A stretch of 5,547 nt of DNA from an uncultured Sutterella sp. (GTDB lineage Bacteria; Pseudomonadota; Gammaproteobacteria; Burkholderiales; Burkholderiaceae_F). The notes under the pieces are model-generated. The model worked only from the letters and a program-made list of their open reading frames with translations, ran no database searches and was not told the origin of the DNA. The stretch spans positions 1 through 5,547 of the forward strand of contig USHK01000099.1 of NCBI GenBank assembly GCA_900554375.1, in the 5' to 3' direction. A program made the translations under genes and the position numbers. Of this stretch, positions 1-5,506 are shown piece by piece (position 1 is the stretch's first letter; every line of letters starts with the position of its first letter).

Positions 1-41
1 GTAAGGAGTCGTCGGCAGCGTCAGATGTGTATAAGAGACAG
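1..41 (+). other. Nextera i5 sequencing adapter (artificial sequence)
   Basis: This is not genomic DNA. Bases 1-8 (GTAAGGAG) match a standard Nextera i5 index, 9-22 (TCGTCGGCAGCGTC) the read-1 adapter arm, and 23-41 (AGATGTGTATAAGAGACAG) the 19-base Tn5 mosaic end. The order index, arm, mosaic end is the construction of the i5-side Nextera adapter. Genomic sequence starts at 42. On the minus strand the adapter reads LSLIHI followed by a TGA stop, which gives the neighbouring DUF523 gene a false C-terminus. Confidence 0.98.
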
Positions 42-353
42 AGACGGACTTTTAGACTTTAAAACAGCAAGTTGGATGCCGTAATTCTTGCAGATATTCA
101 GAGCCTCGTGGGCTCCTTTCAAGAAAAAAGTTGAAAGAACTTGTCCGTCTTGCGTCAGAACCTCACGATTTTTTGAAATTTCGGCTGCCCGACGAGGACA
201 GGGAAGGCCGCCTAGAAGCTCCGGACAGACCCCAATAACATTAAATTTTTCCTCTAGGGCCGTAATCAACTCTTCTGGCAAAGGTTTTGAAGTTCTGTCA
301 AAACGAACTTTGTAGTCTAAAAGGCAGCTACTTACGAGGATCGGTTTTTTCAT
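42..353 (-). CDS. DUF523 / TudS-like [4Fe-4S] desulfidase family protein, 3' end missing
   Basis: The visible 104 residues match the N-terminal two thirds of the DUF523 family, whose members are usually about 150 residues. The signatures are VSSCLLDYKVRFD (residues 7-19), GVCPELLGGLPCPRRAAEI (41-59) and the start of the LKSKSPS-CG motif (98-104). The family includes TudS, a thiouracil desulfidase with a [4Fe-4S] cluster held by three cysteines. Here Cys10 and Cys43 are present, and the third is expected at residue 105, the first codon lost to the adapter. The start at 353 gives the family's usual MKKPILVSSC N-terminus. An in-frame ATG at 392 would add 13 residues unlike the family. The start lies inside the end of pth (26-base overlap) with no clear Shine-Dalgarno, so translational coupling is likely. 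The apparent LSLIHI ending is adapter. The family call is firm; thiouracil as substrate is only inferred. Confidence 0.88.
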
Positions 354-933
354 TAAGGGCTGACATAGCGCGAGAAAAATCTCCTTCCACAATCTCTTTT
401 AGACAAGTTAATGCCTTTTCGATTGCAGACGAGATAAGTTCTTTATCCTCTTTCGGGGGCCGTGATAAGACATAGTCAGCAACAGGAATTTGGAGCTGCT
501 TGTCTCTTGGGTGCCCGATACCAATTCTTAGGCGAACAAAATCAGAGTCTCCGATGCAGGAAACGATACTTTTCAGACCATTATGCCCCGCAGATCCTCC
601 CCCGATTTTTAATCTAACCGTCCCAGGATGTAGATCTAGCTCGTCATGTGCAACAAGAATTTCCGAAGGGCTTATTTTGTAAAAGGCGCTGACAGCTGCA
701 ACTGCCTTCCCCGATAGATTCATCAGGGTGGAGGGTTTAAGAAGAATGACCTCCTCCCCTCCGATCCTGGTCTTTGCTACGTCACCAAAAAATTTTCGGT
801 CCGTCTGAAAGCGTGCAGCGTATTTATCGGCAACTTCATCTACAAAATGAAATCCTGCATTATGCCGGGTTCCCTTGTAAGCATCACCGATGTTTCCTAA
901 GCCCACAATTAGACGGATACTTTGATTGCTCAT
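328..933 (-). CDS. pth: Peptidyl-tRNA hydrolase
   Basis: This cytoplasmic enzyme of 201 residues, normal for bacterial Pth, hydrolyses the ester bond of peptidyl-tRNAs released prematurely from ribosomes, recycling the tRNA. The family motifs occur in order: VGLGNIGDAYKGTRHNAGF (10-28), KPSTLMNLSG (66-75), HDELDLHPG (96-104) and GGGSAGHNGLKSI (111-123). His24, Asp97, Asn14, Asn72 and Asn118 correspond to the E. coli active-site residues His20, Asp93, Asn10, Asn68 and Asn114, so the enzyme should be active. One deviation is Ile15 where the family almost always has Pro (GNPG). The ATG at 933 overlaps the helicase stop as ATGA (930-933), a typical coupling arrangement, and no strong Shine-Dalgarno precedes it. 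It ends with TAG, inside which region the DUF523 gene begins. Neighbouring rplY and helicase make this a translation-related cluster. Confidence 0.98.
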   Translation of the reverse strand: MSNQSIRLIVGLGNIGDAYKGTRHNAGFHFVDEVADKYAARFQTDRKFFGDVAKTRIGGEEVILLKPSTLMNLSGKAVAAVSAFYKISPSEILVAHDELDLHPGTVRLKIGGGSAGHNGLKSIVSCIGDSDFVRLRIGIGHPRDKQLQIPVADYVLSRPPKEDKELISSAIEKALTCLKEIVEGDFSRAMSALNEKTDPRK

Positions 934-2690
934 TTGTATGCTTTCTTGCTTCCTTTGCCTTTACGTGAGGATTTCTCAGAATCTTTTCCTTCCTTTTTAT
1001 TCGGATAAGATTTCGGAGAACCTTCCCGGTCGTATCTTACTACGCACTGGCGTCCCTTTATGAAAGCATCTCTCAAAGCGTAAATGACATCTTGAGCTAC
1101 ATTCTCATCAACTTCAACGAGAGAGAACCTGTCTGCGATATCAATAGAACCGATTAACTTGGAAGGTATTCCGGCTTCATTAGCTATGGCACCGACAAGG
1201 TCCTGAGGACGTACTCCGGCATCACGACCTGCTCCGATGAAAAGACGTACCATACCTTGAGACAGTTCGCGAGGGCCCCTTTCTTTGCGCGCACGCTCAC
1301 TTCTCTCACCCTTGTCCCGACGATCTTCTCGAGGCGCTTTCTTCCACGAAAGATCATCGGGCAGTTCGATTTCAGAAACATCCTTCCAATTCGCTTCATT
1401 TGCAAATTTCACGGCGGCAGCCGCAACGTCGAGGATATCGAACTCGTCTGCAAGGTTCTCAACGACAGAGCGATACTTACCCAAGTCCGACTCGTTAACC
1501 AGAATTTCGTGGATTGAGCTTCTTGTCAGGTCCAGTCTCTTTGCGTGAACATCGGTTGCGGTAGGAACGGAGAGTAAGGAAATCTTTCTCTTGGTCAGAC
1601 GCTCGATGTTCTTGAGCAAACGGCTCTCACGCGGTTCCAAAATCGTAATCGCAGTGCCTTCTCTTCCAGCCCGGCCGGTTCTTCCAATGCGGTGGACATA
1701 GGTTTCAGCAGAAGAAGGAATACCGAAATTGATGACATGAGTCAGGTGGTCAATATCAATTCCTCGTGCCGCGACATCCGTTGCGACAATAACGTCTACT
1801 TGTTCTGCTCTTGCGCGTTTCATTACTCGATCGCGCTGTGCTTGATCTAATCCGCCATGAAGAGGCTCAACACTGTAGCCTCTTCCACGGAGCGATTCCG
1901 CAAGTTCATCAACTTCGTTTCGCGTGCGTGCGAAAACAATGGCAAGTCGAGGACTTTCGATATCCAAGATTCTGCCCAAGGCTGCAACCTTGTGATTTCT
2001 TCCAACGATGTAGGCCGATTGTTTAACTTTAGGTTGTTCACCTTCAGGTACTTTCTCTTTTGGGATAAGAATGTGGAAAGCATCGTGCAGATGGTTTTCT
2101 GCGATCTTTGCTATTCTCGGAGGCAATGTCGCAGAGAAAAGAGCAGTTTGACGTTTTTCCGGAAGGGCGGCAAAGATCGCTTCTAAGTCTTCCGCGAATC
2201 CCATATCGAGCATTTCATCGGCTTCATCTAAAACTACAGCCTTGATTTCAGATAGGTTCAGCGTTCCTCTGCGAATATGGTCGAGTGCACGTCCAGGCGT
2301 TGCAACGACGATCTGAACACCACGAGAAAGGGCTTTGATTTGGCGGGAGTAATCTTGGCCGCCGTAAACTGGTAAAACATAAACACCGGAGCTTCTGGCG
2401 AAACTGTTAATGGCCTCTGAAACCTGAATACATAGCTCCCGAGTAGGTGTGAGAATCAACACCTGGGGTTTTCCAGGTTCCGTATCTAAACAATACCGTT
2501 GAATTAGAGGAAGGGAGAAAGCAGCAGTTTTACCTGTACCGGTTGCCGCTTGGCCCAGCACATCCCTTCCTTCTAAGAGCACAGGGATGGCTTTTGTTTG
2601 GATTGGCGTAGGTTCTTCGAAACCTAGTGAAGAGAGAGAATTAACAAGCTTTTCTGAGAGCCCTAACTCTAAAAAAGGATTGGCGGACAA
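930..2690 (-). CDS. DEAD-box ATP-dependent RNA helicase with DbpA-type C-terminal RNA-binding domain (DeaD/CsdA-like)
   Basis: The 586-residue protein unwinds or remodels structured RNA using ATP. Domain 1 holds the Q motif (FEEPTPIQ, 24-31), Walker A (AATGTGKT, 48-55), PTREL (82-86), TPGR (131-134), DEAD (155-158) and SAT (186-188). Domain 2 holds IVFARTR (251-257), ATDVAARGIDI (303-313) and HRIGRTGRAG (333-342). An Arg/Asp/Glu-rich linker (about 451-475) leads to a DbpA-type RRM-like domain (about 479-556), then a Lys/Ser/Gly-rich tail (557-586) likely to bind RNA nonspecifically. The size and tail resemble DeaD/CsdA more than the shorter DbpA or RhlE, so a role in ribosome assembly or cold adaptation is inferred. 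The start is TTG: GGAG lies 7 bases upstream, a TAA stop directly precedes it, and the next in-frame Met is residue 160, past the ATPase motifs. It follows a terminator and is coupled to pth by ATGA. Confidence 0.95.
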   Translation of the reverse strand: MSANPFLELGLSEKLVNSLSSLGFEEPTPIQTKAIPVLLEGRDVLGQAATGTGKTAAFSLPLIQRYCLDTEPGKPQVLILTPTRELCIQVSEAINSFARSSGVYVLPVYGGQDYSRQIKALSRGVQIVVATPGRALDHIRRGTLNLSEIKAVVLDEADEMLDMGFAEDLEAIFAALPEKRQTALFSATLPPRIAKIAENHLHDAFHILIPKEKVPEGEQPKVKQSAYIVGRNHKVAALGRILDIESPRLAIVFARTRNEVDELAESLRGRGYSVEPLHGGLDQAQRDRVMKRARAEQVDVIVATDVAARGIDIDHLTHVINFGIPSSAETYVHRIGRTGRAGREGTAITILEPRESRLLKNIERLTKRKISLLSVPTATDVHAKRLDLTRSSIHEILVNESDLGKYRSVVENLADEFDILDVAAAAVKFANEANWKDVSEIELPDDLSWKKAPREDRRDKGERSERARKERGPRELSQGMVRLFIGAGRDAGVRPQDLVGAIANEAGIPSKLIGSIDIADRFSLVEVDENVAQDVIYALRDAFIKGRQCVVRYDREGSPKSYPNKKEGKDSEKSSRKGKGSKKAYK

Positions 2691-2697
2691 TTATTTA

Positions 2698-2701
2698 CTC
2701 C
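2698..2701 (-). promoter_or_regulatory. Shine-Dalgarno supporting the helicase TTG start
   Basis: GGAG on the minus strand, 7 bases before the TTG at 2690. The codon directly before TTG is an in-frame TAA, so no longer reading frame is possible, and the site supports TTG as the true start. Confidence 0.8.
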
Positions 2702-2738
2702 GAACTTATGCAAGATTAAGTGACTGCACATTATGGAT

Positions 2739-2769
2739 AAAAAAATACGCCGCAGATGACTGCGGCGTA
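2739..2769 (-). terminator. Intrinsic terminator after rplY
   Basis: On the minus strand, TACGCCGCA (2761-2769) pairs perfectly with TGCGGCGTA (2746-2754) across a 6-base loop, followed directly by seven T (2745-2739). A 9-bp stem with a T-run is a textbook rho-independent terminator. It lies 28 bases after the rplY stop and 48 bases before the helicase start, so it splits the cluster into two transcription units. No comparable T-run follows the stem on the plus strand, so it acts only in the minus direction. Confidence 0.93.
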
Positions 2770-2797
2770 CATTTTGAGCAACCTAAAGCTTAGTAAA

Positions 2798-3451
2798 TTA
2801 AGCTTTTTCTGCGCCTTCCTCAGCAGATTTTTCGGCAGTGGCAGGAACAGCGTCAGCCGGAACGGCAGGAGCTTCATCAGCGATGGTTTCTTCAACAACC
2901 ACAACAGCGGAAGCAACTGTAGGATCTTCTTCAGGCTTCAGAACAGGAGTGACGCCTTCGGGAAGGACGAGGTCAGAAACGTGAACAGGTTTGTCGACGG
3001 TAAGTCCAGAGAGGTCAACTGTGATGAACTCAGGCAACTGGTCCGGTAAGCAGGAAACCAGAAGTTCTGTGAGAGCATGGTTAACATTGGTCTTATCGAC
3101 AGTAACAGCCGGAGATTTCTCTTCACCGACGAAATGCAGGGGCACATTCATGCGGATCTGTTCATCGGCGGAGATGCGCTGGAAATCGATGTGCAGAACC
3201 TGCGGTTTGTACGGATGCATTTGGAAAGAACGAAGCAGGACACGCTCGGACTTGCCATCAAGAACCATTTCTAGGATGGAAGCATGGAATTTTTCCTTGC
3301 GGAGAGCATGGAAAATTTCGTTGTGATCAAGTTCGATAGGGGTAGCAGCAACCTTACCACCATAGACGATGCCAGGAAGCTTTTCCGCACGGCGAAGGCG
3401 GCGGCTCGCACCCGTACCTTGCGCTTTACGTGTGACAGCAGTGAATTTCAT
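2798..3451 (-). CDS. rplY: 50S ribosomal protein bL25, long form with CTC/TL5 C-terminal domain
   Basis: The 217-residue protein binds 5S rRNA in the central protuberance of the large ribosomal subunit. Residues 1 to about 90 form the bL25 core, with GTGASRRLRR (12-21), LPGIVYGG (25-32) and HIDFQ (87-91). Residues from about 96 to 180 form the CTC/TL5 beta domain, including ELLVSCLPDQLPEFITVDLS (129-148) and HVSDLVLPEGV (157-167). The tail (about 186-217) is rich in Ala, Glu and Pro, acidic and probably disordered, as is common in long-form bL25. The length fits the long form (about 190-220) and not the short E. coli RplY (about 95). The ATG start has GGAG at 3461-3464, 9 bases upstream. It lies 55 bases after prs, behind a hairpin with a T-run, and is followed by a strong terminator. 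The gene is also called ctc. Confidence 0.97.
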   Translation of the reverse strand: MKFTAVTRKAQGTGASRRLRRAEKLPGIVYGGKVAATPIELDHNEIFHALRKEKFHASILEMVLDGKSERVLLRSFQMHPYKPQVLHIDFQRISADEQIRMNVPLHFVGEEKSPAVTVDKTNVNHALTELLVSCLPDQLPEFITVDLSGLTVDKPVHVSDLVLPEGVTPVLKPEEDPTVASAVVVVEETIADEAPAVPADAVPATAEKSAEEGAEKA

Positions 3452-3460
3452 TTAAATAAA

Positions 3461-3464
3461 CTCC
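3461..3464 (-). promoter_or_regulatory. Shine-Dalgarno of rplY, directly after a T-run
   Basis: GGAG on the minus strand, 9 bases before the rplY ATG. It starts on the base after the T-run of the upstream hairpin, so folding or termination at that hairpin would directly affect whether this site is transcribed or exposed. Confidence 0.75.
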
Positions 3465-3499
3465 AAAAATAAAACTGTCAGCCGCGACCAGCCGACAGT
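3465..3499 (-). terminator. Terminator-like hairpin between prs and rplY (possible attenuator)
   Basis: On the minus strand, ACTGTCGGCT pairs with GGCTGACAGT over ten positions (eight Watson-Crick, two G-U) around the loop GGTCGC, spanning 3474-3499. It is followed by TTTATTTTT (3473-3465). The structure begins 7 bases after the prs stop. The T-run runs into the rplY Shine-Dalgarno, leaving no room for a promoter between them. This suggests partial termination tuning rplY relative to prs, or a regulated attenuator. The structure is visible in the sequence; the regulatory role is inferred. Confidence 0.75.
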
Positions 3500-3506
3500 G
3501 GGGTAC

Positions 3507-4466
3507 CTACTCGGCAAACAAACTGCTTACCGAAGACTCGCAAGCAATGCGAGATATTGTTTCGCCCAACAGAGAGGAACAAGATAACTGTCTGATCTTT
3601 GGGCAGTCAAGAGCATCTTGACGAAGCGGGATTGTATCAGTAACCACGACCTCATCGAGAGCAGAATTTGTAATTTTTTCTACAGCGTTGCCGGAGAAAA
3701 CCGGGTGTGTAGCATAGGCAAGCACTCGTTTAGCACCTCGAGCCTTAAGGGCATCTGCAGCATGGCAAAGTGTACCGGCTGTATCCACGATGTCATCGAC
3801 AATAACGCAGGTTCGGCCTTCGATTTCTCCAATGATATTCATCACTTCGGAAACGTTAGCTCTAGGACGGCGTTTGTCGATAATTGCGAGATCACATTCC
3901 ATGCGCTTGGCGACGGCACGAGCGCGAACAACTCCGCCGACGTCAGGAGACACGACAACCAGATCGGAATAGTTATGCTTCCACAAATCACCTAAAAGAA
4001 TCGGGCTAGCATAAATATTGTCTACGGGAACATCAAAGAAACCTTGAATCTGGTCTGCATGAAGGTCCATCGTCAGAACGCGGTCAATGCCTGCAGCCTG
4101 AAGCATATTGGCAACAACCTTTGCACTGATGGCCACACGAGTAGAACGAGGACGTCTGTCTTGGCGTGCGTAGCCATAATAGGGAATTACTGCAGTAATA
4201 CGAGCGGCAGAGGCTCTGCGGAGCGCGTCAACCATAATGACTAATTCCATCAAATTGTCATTTGTCGGCTGGCAGGTGGGTTGGATGATGAAAACATCGC
4301 GGCCGCGAACGTTTTCATTTAATTCGACCTGAACTTCCCCGTCAGAGAAGCGGCTGACCGTTGCACGGCCAAGAGGAATATTGAGGTGTTGAACTACAGC
4401 TTGTGCTAATTTCGGATTAGCGTTGCCTGAAAAGACCATCAGACTGTCTGGAACCATTTGGACCAT
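3507..4466 (-). CDS. prs: Ribose-phosphate pyrophosphokinase (PRPP synthase), class I
   Basis: This cytoplasmic enzyme transfers pyrophosphate from ATP to ribose 5-phosphate, giving PRPP for purine, pyrimidine, histidine, tryptophan and NAD synthesis. Its 319 residues match the class I length (about 310-320). Visible signatures are [20 protein letters not shown] (38-57), the flexible loop region [14 protein letters not shown] (95-108), [11 protein letters not shown] (134-144, catalytic-site His136), the [10 protein letters not shown] segment (195-204) and the PRPP-binding loop DDIVDTAGT (224-232). The C-terminus SVSSLFAE is typical of proteobacterial Prs. No key residue is missing. The ATG at 4466 has only a weak GAG upstream. 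A second in-frame ATG at 4457 gives [12 protein letters not shown] and is an equally plausible start. It lies 64 bases after tRNA-Gln, with a hairpin between. Confidence 0.98.
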   Translation of the reverse strand: MVQMVPDSLMVFSGNANPKLAQAVVQHLNIPLGRATVSRFSDGEVQVELNENVRGRDVFIIQPTCQPTNDNLMELVIMVDALRRASAARITAVIPYYGYARQDRRPRSTRVAISAKVVANMLQAAGIDRVLTMDLHADQIQGFFDVPVDNIYASPILLGDLWKHNYSDLVVVSPDVGGVVRARAVAKRMECDLAIIDKRRPRANVSEVMNIIGEIEGRTCVIVDDIVDTAGTLCHAADALKARGAKRVLAYATHPVFSGNAVEKITNSALDEVVVTDTIPLRQDALDCPKIRQLSCSSLLGETISRIACESSVSSLFAE

Positions 4467-4498
4467 GATTGTGCTCGATCAACTGAGTGAAAAAACGC

Positions 4499-4523
4499 AA
4501 AAATAAAAGACGAGAAGCTCGTC
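4499..4523 (-). terminator. Hairpin with T-run between tRNA-Gln and prs
   Basis: On the minus strand, GACGAG (4518-4523) pairs perfectly with CTCGTC (4509-4514) across a 3-base loop, followed by TTTTATTTTT (4508-4499). It begins 8 bases after the tRNA CCA end. This looks like a rho-independent terminator for the ispE-tRNA transcript or a processing/attenuation structure. Only 32 bases separate it from the prs start, too few for a complete promoter and leader, so some read-through or an upstream-overlapping promoter is likely. Confidence 0.75.
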
Positions 4524-4530
4524 CGAAAAT

Positions 4531-4606
4531 TGGCAGGGGAGGAAGGAGTCGAACCTTCGCGTGCCGGGATCAAAACCCGGTGCCTTAACCACTTGGCTAC
4601 TCCCCT
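4531..4606 (-). tRNA. tRNA-Gln, anticodon UUG
   Basis: Read on the minus strand this is a complete 76-base cloverleaf. The acceptor stem AGGGGAG pairs with CTCCCCT, and discriminator G and an encoded CCA follow. The D arm is GCC-AAGTGGTTAA-GGC. The anticodon stem CCGGG/CCCGG carries the loop TTTTGAT, placing TTG at 34-36, which reads CAA (and CAG by wobble) as glutamine. The variable loop is 5 bases. The T stem GAAGG/CCTTC carries the loop TTCGACT. It starts 18 bases after the ispE stop, so it is probably cut from the ispE transcript. A tRNA-Gln between ispE and prs is a known proteobacterial arrangement. Confidence 0.98.
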
Positions 4607-4624
4607 ACGTACAGCAGACTTAAA

Positions 4625-5476
4625 TCATACCCAGTCATAAAGCGGGTGAAATTTAAGACTCCTGAATGCCCATTGTCTCCAACCTATGGGTAGATTAGGA
4701 ATCAAACGCACTTCTGCGCCCGATTTTACCGCGTAAAACACTGCTGAACCTGAGCCGGTCATTCGGGCTTTTCCTAACTGTTTCAAACAGTTAATAGCCT
4801 CTTTCACCAAAGGACAGATGTCTGCCGCAACAGGTTCGAGATCGTTATGCCCGAAATCTAGCGGCAGGCGAAGCAAAGCCGCGCTAGAAGAATTCGTAAT
4901 TCTGATGGAATCCGTGTTTCTTGTCAAATAGGGGCTTTTGAAGACTTCGGCAGTTGGTACGCTCGCGCCTGGAAACACAACGAGACCTTCGAAATCGTCA
5001 ATGGCGACGGGCATGAGCACCTCGCCGACGCCTTCAGCAAAGGCCGTTCTCCCGAAGATGAAGAAGGGGACGTCCGCTCCGAGTTCGAGTGCGAGATTTA
5101 ATAGTTCGTTACGCTTTTTATTGATATTCCAGAGTCTGTTCAATGCGATGAGGCATGTGGCGGCGTCAGAGGAACCTCCGCCCATACCAGCTCCGTCAGG
5201 GATGTTTTTTCGGACGGAGATGCGGACGCCTTTGCTGGGGGCGAACCGCTGCATAAGCCGGGCTGCTCTATAGCAAAGATCTTTTTCTAAGGCCCAGTGG
5301 ATATCGCCTTCTCTGATAACCTTAGGTTCATTCAGAAGTTCAAAGTCAAGAAAATCGCAGAGGTCGATCAGGGTGAAGACAGATTCCAACAAGTGCATGC
5401 CGTTTGGTTTCCTGCCGATGACGTGAAGAAACAAATTTAATTTTGCCGGGGCAGGCAGATTCATACAGCATTTCAC
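4625..5476 (-). CDS. ispE: 4-diphosphocytidyl-2-C-methyl-D-erythritol kinase
   Basis: This GHMP-family kinase phosphorylates the 2-hydroxyl of CDP-methylerythritol with ATP, a middle step of the MEP route to isoprenoid precursors. With the GTG start at 5476 it has 283 residues, the usual size. Motifs are PAPAKLNLFLHV (8-19, Lys12 matching E. coli Lys10), the glycine-rich ATP loop PDGAGMGGGSSDAA (93-106), LGADVPFF (132-139, catalytic Asp135) and MTGSGSAVF (239-247). The GYH motif reads GMH, with Met27 where E. coli has the cytidine-stacking Tyr25. GTG was chosen because a perfect AAGGAGG lies 5 bases upstream and because it forms a GTGA overlap with an upstream frame. The ATG at 5464 (giving MNLPAPAKLNL) is the alternative, but it is 17 bases from that site. 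An apparent longer N-terminus beginning MYKRQ comes from adapter. Confidence 0.96.
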   Translation of the reverse strand: MKCCMNLPAPAKLNLFLHVIGRKPNGMHLLESVFTLIDLCDFLDFELLNEPKVIREGDIHWALEKDLCYRAARLMQRFAPSKGVRISVRKNIPDGAGMGGGSSDAATCLIALNRLWNINKKRNELLNLALELGADVPFFIFGRTAFAEGVGEVLMPVAIDDFEGLVVFPGASVPTAEVFKSPYLTRNTDSIRITNSSSAALLRLPLDFGHNDLEPVAADICPLVKEAINCLKQLGKARMTGSGSAVFYAVKSGAEVRLIPNLPIGWRQWAFRSLKFHPLYDWV

Positions 5477-5505
5477 GGTTCCCTCCTTGGCAGGACGGTC
5501 AGTAT
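5473..5505 (-). CDS. Possible 3' tail of an upstream gene, unidentified
   Basis: Ten codons (ILTVLPRREP) followed by TGA, open from the genomic edge and overlapping the ispE GTG as GTGA. The 4-base overlap is characteristic of adjacent operon genes, which is the main support. The outer-membrane lipoprotein gene lolB often precedes ispE in beta- and gammaproteobacteria, so it is a candidate, but ten residues are far too few to identify it. The frame could be chance. Confidence 0.35.
   Translation of the reverse strand: MLTVLPRREP
5482..5488 (-). promoter_or_regulatory. Shine-Dalgarno deciding the ispE start
   Basis: AAGGAGG on the minus strand, a full match to the anti-Shine-Dalgarno core. 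It is 5 bases before GTG at 5476 and 17 bases before the in-frame ATG at 5464, so spacing favours GTG. Confidence 0.8.
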
Positions 5506-5506
5506 G

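Noticed and set aside
354..392. Longer DUF523 start at ATG 392
   Set aside because: The 13 extra residues come from translating pth in another frame and do not match the family N-terminus. The ATG at 353 gives the expected MKKPILVSSC start.
1857..2186. 109-residue plus-strand open frame opposite the helicase
   Set aside because: It lies within the conserved helicase core on the opposite strand, with no independent support.
2730..2735. CATAAT on the minus strand as a -10 box for the helicase operon
   Set aside because: A promoter is expected between the terminator and the helicase, but no acceptable -35 sits 16-18 bases upstream of this hexamer, where the terminator stem lies. It is too weak to annotate.
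2785..2806. 8-bp inverted repeat AAAGCTTA/TAAGCTTT spanning the rplY stop codon
   Set aside because: It is AT-rich, has no T-run after it in either direction, and is 15 bases from a much stronger terminator. It is probably chance.
2991..3326. 111-residue plus-strand open frame opposite rplY
   Set aside because: It is contained within the conserved bL25 gene on the other strand, and its composition looks like antisense translation.
3618..3995. 125-residue plus-strand open frame opposite prs
   Set aside because: It lies wholly inside the strongly conserved prs coding region, resembles no family I know, and has no convincing start context. It is a shadow of the real gene.
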